64,000 nt of DNA from Ligustrum vulgare (Eukaryota > Streptophyta > Magnoliopsida > Lamiales > Oleaceae), in contig OY743184.1 of assembly GCA_963555705.1 (NCBI GenBank), forward strand, positions 24,216,859 through 24,280,858, read 5' to 3'. The position numbers and the translations under genes were made by a program. Under the pieces are notes generated by a model. It saw nothing but the letters and a program-made list of their open reading frames with translations, had not been told where the DNA came from and did not search any database. Each line of letters opens with the position of its first letter. Positions within the stretch are counted from its first letter, which is position 1. Below are positions 57,288 through 64,000 of the stretch, in pieces.

Positions 57288-58043
57288 TTCTTCTGGGTGC
57301 TGCTGGGTCTCTCAACTGTCAAAGAAGGGATAAAAAATACAGGACTCCAATGTTCGAAAATGGAGATAAACTTCTCTAAAAATATTCTTCAACCCAGTGG
57401 AGATGATGAGTATACTGATCCACACAAAATTCCTTAAACAAAGCATTTCAAATCTAGCTTGAATGACCATTCTTTCTACAGAAAAAACTACCTTTACTAT
57501 TCTTTGATTTTACAGTCTTTGTTGGCTCGAAAGCCATTTTTCAACGTCAAAAAAATGGCGCTACAAGGAGGGCCCGTTCTTGTGCAACCGGCCCTCATTT
57601 GTTCCAGCAAAGATCCAAGAATATTCAATCCAAGTTCACATGTTTCAAGTGCTTTAGGGTTTAGTTGTGAAATAATGAAGTTGTAGAATAGTGTTACTAC
57701 AGAAGAGTTCGATTTGGTCGGTGGTGAGGGGAATATTTTCGGTTAATAACGCAGGATTTTGTGAAGTTTGATTGTTATTTGCTTCACGTTTTGAAGTGGA
57801 AATAGGGATTCGATTGAAGTTTGTGTTTCAAACAAATTTATACTTTTAAGATATCTACCAAAATTTCTTCCCCTTTCAGAGACTTTCTGCAAGTGCAAGC
57901 TTTCTTTTTCAGGAGTTCCTAGTTAGAAAAATATCTTTGTTAATTGGGCTTCAGCCACATTCTATTATAGTTGAGCTTGGGCCACATTTATTCATCATAT
58001 ATGGGCCTCATTTATTTGTTTTACATGGCCCATCACTAGCTTG
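57288..58043. other. Unassigned DNA between two Mutator-like elements
   Basis: No gene confirmed. A 43-residue frame from the ATG at 57555 (MALQGGPVLVQPALICSSKD) sits in a GC-richer patch and resembles a transit-peptide exon, but I know no match. At 57945-58035 several TGGGC(C/T) words occur, like site II elements of plant promoters. Confidence 0.35.
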
Positions 58044-58052
58044 TACTTCGGT

Positions 58053-59807
58053 GGGAAAATTAGGCTCTACACTAGTTATCCCTACCCTCAATTGAAAAAT
58101 ACCAGATTTTTAAAGTATTTAGATTTATACGTAATATTATATTTCTCTCTCCTCTCTCACCATTACATTCTGTCTCTCTCTCTCAATCAATATTATTTTT
58201 TCTCTTTCCAATCTTTTCTCTTTCCTATCTCTAAAAAATTCCCTATCAAATGTAAAACTCTCACAATTCGGATGAATCCAGATCTGAAATTGTGAAAATC
58301 CTAACAACGAAAAACTCAACACACCTACTACCCATAGCAGGACAAAGGGGTTTTCGTGCCAGAAGCTTTGGAAACTGGATCGTGGTGGCTGGTGGCGATG
58401 GGGAGTGGTCACTCCCTGATTTATCCTCCGTGTCACCACCGACAAATGCTTCCGTCATCCTCGCCGCTGCGTTTTGATTTTTTATCTTTTGGGAAAGGAG
58501 ATGTTAAGAAAAGTTTTAGGATTTATTTCTATAATCTATTTGCCAGCCGCCGCGACCAGAAGGATGCCTGCTTGCGCAGAAGGAAGTCTGTCACTCGTAG
58601 AAGGCCGGCTATTATGCAAAAGGTCTCACCGCACATAAGGTAACCGCTTAGAAGGCAGTCGTTTGGCAATCCGCCGTGCAAGCTGTCGCGTTCGACGATG
58701 GTGCTTCCAATCTGAATGTGTTGAGGATTATTAATTAGCCTACTGCAGCGGGCGGTGGTGGTGTCGAGGCAGAGGAGAAGCTTCCAGTAGAGATCTTCTA
58801 TTTTCGGCGATGGCAGGCGGCGACTCCAACAGCGGCGTAGGGTTCCACTCAAGATTCACATGTTGTTTTGCTTGTTTTCCTACTGTCATTATGTGCATTT
58901 ATCTGTATTTCACTTTCACTCAGTCTGAATGGCACTGGACTTGAGGTTCCTACTGGTTAAAAGCGAAGACAGGAATTTGATGAATTTTGTATCAAATAGG
59001 AAAAGAAATTTTCAATGTTTTGAAGTGTTATTTTGTATTTGGATTTTGTGTTGGTATTTTGTAATATAATAGATCATTATAGCAAGTTTTAGAAATTAAT
59101 TTCCCTATTTGAAGTGTTGATTTGATAGTAATTTCTTGTTGTTCTTAATTGTAATTGCATCATGTCATTGTGTTGAAATTTTTATGAACATTACAAGGCA
59201 TTACAAATTATTACTGAACATTACGACACAACATTATAAGAATTGTAATGTTACATAAATTACAATTATACAAAATTACAATGACTGTAACACTGCTTCA
59301 ATTTGAACGACACGAAAAAAAAATAATAGTAATTAATATTAGACAACTGTGGTCGTAAATTACAATACGTTACACAACATTACAGAACGATAACTATTAA
59401 TTAATGACTGTAATATGTAATATTACATAACATTACAGGATTGTAAAATTACATGACATTACATATTGTACTCGCCGGAAAATCTGGTGCTATCTTACTT
59501 GTAATGGTCGTCGAAAATACGACGATCGGAGAGGTTGAAGATTACAGACTGCCAAGAGAGAGAAATTACGCTGGAAGATTTTTGGAATATTATAACTACC
59601 TAAATTAATCCATACACATATGGTAACTACCTCCTAATTAATAGGTTTCATATCTATTTAAAAAATCAAATAAAATACACTCTCTCTCCTATATTCTGGT
59701 ATTTTTCTAAAACTAGGGATCAAAATTATGTAATATTACGAATAATTTCAAAATCCGGTATTTTTCAATTACAGGACATTACACCTAGGTAGTTACGTAA
59801 TTTTCCC
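58053..59807. mobile_element. Mutator-like element carrying gene-like DNA, candidate Pack-MULE (1,755 bp)
   Basis: Perfect 9 bp duplications TACTTCGGT flank it (58044-58052 and 59808-59816). The outer ends are GGGAAAATTAGGCTCTAC and, reverse-complemented, GGGAAAATTACGTAACTAC; a second matching block (AATTGAAAAATACCAGATTT against AATTGAAAAATACCGGATTT) lies 45 bp further in. There is no transposase. Bases 58290-58860 are clearly GC-richer than the rest and hold overlapping open frames on both strands (for example 58529-58852 on the minus strand, 107 residues), like captured exons. No parent gene is recognised. 58860-59760 is AT-rich with many TTACAT words. Confidence 0.82.
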
Positions 59808-59816
59808 TACTTCGGT

Positions 59817-61019
59817 TGATTAGCTTGGTCATATCAAGCCTGCCCCCGTTTCATCAGTTCACTTGGGTTTTTGTTTGTGGAGTTTTTCGTCTCAGTTCAA
59901 CCATCTTAGGAGTAGATGAATTCTCCAAAAATGGTATGAAAGCACAGTAGCTGCGTAACACATGTATTAGACAATGGCAGATAAGTGGCTAATTAGGAAT
60001 ACAATTATTTTGTTCGGACTGTTTGCTGGATTGGCCCATTAAATGTAATTGGATATCTTAGAAAAGGGTAGCCCAAAACATGTTGATCTAAATATCTTTT
60101 TCTGTTGATCTGTGAGTCGTGACTTCAATGTATCGACGATGAGATATGAAGGCTTCACATTCACCTTTCCTAGAAACCAATCATCAGGCGACACGAAGAA
60201 GTCCCATTGTCGTAAAAATTGATCATATGTAATTTCAAGTAATAAGATAGCTCATTCTGACACACACACACACACACAAAAATCAAATGACTAATTATAT
60301 TTGTGCAGTGCTCATCGGGTAGATGAATGTTTCTCACCTTGTTTTGTATAGGAACGTGTTGTATGAACTTATTCTTGCACGGTGTTCATGCCCCTTTGTG
60401 GTGGTGTTTGAAGGCGTTGAAACTTGTGGCTTTCCTTATACATTTTGATGCAAAGCTTGTCTTGACTCCAGCTAAAAACTTGCCCATTCAGCTGGAATTA
60501 AAGGAATTTTCACATCAAAAATCAATTATAGTCGTATCATATCCTAAGAACTAATGTTGCTTCCAGATCTAAACATTGATGTTATCTAGATCACATTAAG
60601 GCACAATAATTAATTTTGTATCCTATCACTATTTTCATAATATCATCAATTCGAGGCTGGAATACGCACTAATAAATAAATCAAATTAGCTCATGTGCAA
60701 CCTAATTTGAGAATCTATCGGATCTAAGGTAAAAGCTACATTAGGATAGGGTCTTTCAATCACATAGACAAAAAGACCTGACTATTATGGCATTAGCAAC
60801 ACTTTTCTTCAAAAATATCCAGAGTTGTATTTGATTAACACAATTGCAGTTTCCTAGTTGTGAAGAATAGATGAAATATGACCGTACCTAAGAAGCTGAG
60901 GTTTTGAACCTTTTTTGCTTCATAACCATACTTTTAATACATGTAGAATAGCTGAAGACTTCAGCTGTGATATTCAGTTGCTGTCGAAATCTGAAATCCT
61001 ATTGTTCACTGATATCTCG
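59817..61019. other. Unassigned DNA, one weak ORF and a CA repeat
   Basis: A 75-residue plus-strand frame at 60327-60554 (ending LVLTPAKNLPIQLELKEF) follows TTTGTGCAG, an acceptor-like site, but has no recognised family. A CA microsatellite lies at 60258-60279. Nothing else was found. Confidence 0.35.
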
Positions 61020-62627
61020 TGATACGAAATATCCCCGCAAGTGTACAGATCGTGAAAAGTAATAAAGTGGACAAACGAGTCTGGATTATCGTTCCCACTA
61101 GGACTGCTATTAAGTACCGAAATATTTTAGTTCCTAACTCTATTTGAACAGACGAATAGTTTTGAGAATATTAAACTAAAAATAAGAAAATAAACTAAAG
61201 AATTAAATTGCGAAATTGTTTTGTTTTTAAAAATGATTGTAAAGTAGTTGAGAATCCTGATTTCACCTAACCAATTAAATTAACTCCAATTCCATGTTTT
61301 ATTTCCTAAATATGTACTCGGTAGAATTCACTAATTTATATTGAAATTCCTCTCTCGATTTTAAATAAGTTATACCTAAATAATTCAACCATGTATCTCT
61401 ACAGCGGGTCCGAATATTCCTTATCTAGATGCAATAAACACAAGAATTCAGATGCGACCGCAATAACAACAAAAGTATATCTCTATCTCTTGTTCAATTA
61501 CCAGATTTATTACCACGCTCTAAATTATTAACCCACCTTTTGAATTATGGAAATAACTCAATTTATCATGAATTGGTGATCAAGCAATTCAAGCATTAAG
61601 AACAATAATAAATCAATACATGCAACAAAATATTAAAACTATGGAACTTGAATTAAAATAATATGACTAGGCTACATCGTTCATCCCAACATGGAGTTTA
61701 GTTACAAATCATTAATAAAGGACAAAAAAATAAAAATAAATGTTCATTGAAGACAATATAAAGAAAGGAACGCTTGCACCAAATATTAATTCTTCAATTA
61801 TCTTCAATTCACACCCCTTTGCGATGCTTGATTCCCCAATAATTTGATGATGAATTCTCAATTGTGGCTCATTTTTAGGAGAGGAAAAGGTCTTATTTTC
61901 ATGCCAAAGGTTGTATTTATAGTTGGAAAAGAGACATAATCAAAAAAGGAAAGCAAATTGTCAAACCCGTGCGCGAATCTTTTTTAGTCTCTACACAGCG
62001 TTCAGGATTTCGATGATATATTTTTATTCCCTTATCCTATTAAGGTGATTCAAATTGAGTTATAAATATAACTAAAAGGGATATAATTCTTCATGAAATA
62101 GGATTTTCTCAATTTGAACATTTACTACCCCAAAATTAGGTCTCAAAGTCCGACTAGAAATCTATCCAAAATCTTGTGTGGTTGAAATCAATTTTCTGGT
62201 AATATTCTTATCATATTCCATCCCTTTTTGACTTCTACTTGCATCCAATTGACTCATAAAAGTCCTCAAAGTATCATCTTGTGATCCAAATCAATCAATG
62301 GATATTTTCAAGTTGGTCCCTTATGTTTATTTGCTCTTCAGTCCTTCAACTTTCAATTGCAACAATATAGCCTCAAACTTTCAAATATTCTCGATTTGCT
62401 TGTTTCAATTCTCAAATCTTTTAATTGGGTCCTCCAACTCTTAATGTCTTCATTTTGGGACATTGCACGATTCCCATTTGATGTCATAAACTCCTCAATT
62501 GTCCAATTAAGCTCCAATAAGCATTCAATTGTGCATTTTCACCTTAATTGCTTCATTCTTCATCTTTAGGGATATTTTCTAAAAAGTAAACAAATATACA
62601 AAAATTAAATAACTTATATACTAAAAC
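61020..62627 (-). mobile_element. Athila-type LTR, minus strand
   Basis: On the minus strand its end reads CAGTCCTAGTGGGAACGATA, then TTTATTACTT, CACGATCTGTACACTTGC and GGGGATATTTCGTATCA, which aligns in order with the end of the Athila-type LTR at 7005-7090. A TATA box (CTATAAATAC, minus strand) is at 61914-61923. There is no internal sequence on the left, so it is a solo LTR or a truncated one. Its far end meets the start of the SIRE-like LTR at 62628 and may have been cut by it. Confidence 0.7.
61914..61923 (-). promoter_or_regulatory. TATA box of the minus-strand LTR
   Basis: CTATAAATAC on the minus strand, placed mid-LTR as expected of a retroelement promoter. Confidence 0.5.
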
Positions 62628-63140
62628 TGTTGACCTATGGTTAACTTGACCTTATTGTTTTGATCATAACAAACAAGAATATATTGTGTTGCTAACAAGT
62701 GTGCTTCAAGTGTTTCATGTAATGATAAATATTCAAAGCACTCAATGTTCAAATCGTCTCTCAAAGATATAAATCAAAATTATGTGATCGAGCACATGAG
62801 ACGCAAAGAAGATCATGAAATCATTGAAGATATTCAAAGATCAAAATTGAGGTTGAAAAGCATGACATGAAGATCAAGAATTCAAGCATACAAGATTAGA
62901 GTTGATTTAACATATGTAAAGGTATAATACTCTCAATCTTTAGCGATGAAATTCAACGAGCTCGAAAATGATTTTTTATGCATCAAGAAACTTACTTGAA
63001 AATTCATCACTTGCATAAAATATTTTTATCTAAGTCAAGATTGTCTTTCAAAGGTTATTTGATCTTAAATCATGATTATACTATTGAAAAACAAGTCAGA
63101 AAACCTTGAAAAATCAAAATCTTGAAATGCTGTTTTTTGA

Positions 63141-63299
63141 GGTCGACCAGAGAGGTCGACCGCATGATAAGGGGGGGTCGACCTCATGACAAAAGAGAGG
63201 TCGACCGCACTGATCTTCCGCACTGCTGTTTTTGAACTCAACGGCTATTTTCTTGCAACGGATATATTGAGGTCGACCGCATGGCTGAACAGGTTGACC
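63141..63299. repeat. Five GGTCGACC palindromes in the LTR
   Basis: Exact GGTCGACC at 63141, 63154, 63176, 63199 and 63271, and a variant (GGTTGACC) at 63292, most followed by GCA. They lie 30-190 bp upstream of the TATA box. Confidence 0.93.
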
Positions 63300-63328
63300 A
63301 CAAAAGACAGAATGTGCAAGATTTGATC

Positions 63329-63337
63329 TATAAATAG
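63329..63337 (+). promoter_or_regulatory. TATA box of the SIRE-like LTR
   Basis: TATAAATAG followed by a CT-rich segment (CCTTCTCTCTTGCATTC) and CACAACAACTTAG. Transcription probably starts about 30 bp on, near 63358. Confidence 0.7.
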
Positions 63338-64000
63338 CCTTCTCTCTTGCATTCATTCACAACAACTTAGAAAACATTTTATACAAACTTTCTTGTGAAA
63401 ATTTAGTGTTCTTACTTGGTTTATATTTATCTTTTATTTTCATAAAACTTTGATTGACCTAAACTTTGTTTTATCAAATTCATCAAAGTTTTTGGAAGAA
63501 AGTTTTGTGAAGATTCTTGGTTTTACATTGTTTAAACTTCTTCAACATCTTCACACTATATTGGAATTGAAGTGTAAGTCTCTCTTTGTTCTAAACTTGT
63601 TTTAATCTTTTAAAAGAGAGAAATTCCAATTAAGGAACTTTGATTATTTGTACTACATTTTTCATTATCATTTGATTCATCAAAGTTCCATTGCCTAAAC
63701 ACTTTGAGCTTAACTTATTGTTAATTATTCAAGTGTGGCATCTCTTGGTACGTAATTTGATTCAATATTTTTAACAAGAGATTATTTGAAAAACTTTGTT
63801 TGATTGCATTGAACTTTTCATTATCATTTGCATCAAAGTTTTTTCTCTAACACTCGAGCTTAATTCATTGCTATCTATTGAAGTGTTAGCCTAACTCTCT
63901 CGGTACTTAATTTGAGTATATCATTTGTCAAGAGAGTTGTTTCAATTGTAAACTCAATTCATTATATTGATTGGTTTCGAGAGCCTTGTGAAAAACTCGA

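Larger units (their letters stand above)
62628..64000 (+). mobile_element. Start of a SIRE/Maximus-like Ty1/copia LTR
   Basis: The opening TGTTGACCTATGGTTAACTT followed by GTTTTGATCATAACA is typical of SIRE/Maximus LTRs. A TATA box is at 63329. No primer site appears before the window ends, so the LTR is longer than 1.37 kb and the coding region, if any, lies to the right. It could also be a solo LTR. Confidence 0.72.

Noticed and set aside
60327..60554. Host gene exon
   Set aside because: An acceptor-like site precedes it, but there is no recognisable domain and no neighbouring exon.
62628..64000. Complete SIRE-like element
   Set aside because: No primer site, gag or second LTR lies within the window; only the LTR start can be supported.

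Overview
This window is plant nuclear DNA, AT-rich and almost wholly made of transposable elements. It is most likely pericentromeric or intergenic heterochromatin of a eudicot; no species can be named. The evidence is several families of plant LTR retrotransposons (Athila/Tat-type, chromovirus-type and Ty1/copia), a plant Helitron, Mutator-like, hAT-like and Tourist-like DNA elements, and broken plant genes: a LOG-type cytokinin-activating enzyme and a FAR1 DNA-binding domain. I found no intact host gene, tRNA, rRNA or CRISPR array.

Layout. 1-7090: Athila-type Ty3/gypsy element (end of 5' LTR, primer site, broken gag and protease, long non-coding 3' part, 3' LTR) with no reverse transcriptase or integrase. 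It sits in a minus-strand Ty1/copia element whose pieces lie at 7091-7648 and 14634-17203. That copia is also split by a 5'-truncated plus-strand chromovirus (7649-14633), whose 3' LTR carries three further insertions: a minus-strand gypsy remnant (8144-10885), a hAT-type MITE (11247-11625) and a Tourist-like MITE (12067-12763). 17204-26286: small DNA elements (Tourist-like 18045-18481, hAT MITE 19643-20092, Harbinger-like 20329-21696, a giant inverted repeat 24289-25682) among AT-rich ~70 bp repeats.

26287-36258 is a full-length minus-strand Tat-type element with CTACA target duplications. It has gag, protease, reverse transcriptase, RNase H and integrase, all broken, and between pol and its 3' LTR a separate oppositely transcribed multi-exon gene with its own TATA box. 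A Helitron (36271-39023) landed 12 bp from the LTR in the same repeat array; an unoccupied copy of the target at about 26215 fixes its ends. 39346-43324 holds LTR fragments and a Mutator-like element (40222-42941). 44113-51266 is a very long LTR-like region with 172 bp tandem repeats and secondary insertions.

51267-61019 has the only host-gene traces: an intronless LOG pseudogene (52457-53067), a broken Cys-rich gene of unknown family beside it (53316-53861), a young Mutator-like element with a truncated FAR1-domain ORF (55865-57277) and a possible gene-capturing Mutator-like element (58053-59807). 61020-62627 is a minus-strand Athila-type LTR, and 62628 to the end is the start of a SIRE/Maximus-like copia LTR that runs out of the window.

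The genes do not form a host pathway; they are interleaved generations of mobile DNA. Order of insertion can be read from nesting: copia, then chromovirus and Athila-type elements, then gypsy remnant and MITEs; and repeat array, then Tat element and Helitron (relative order not fixed).
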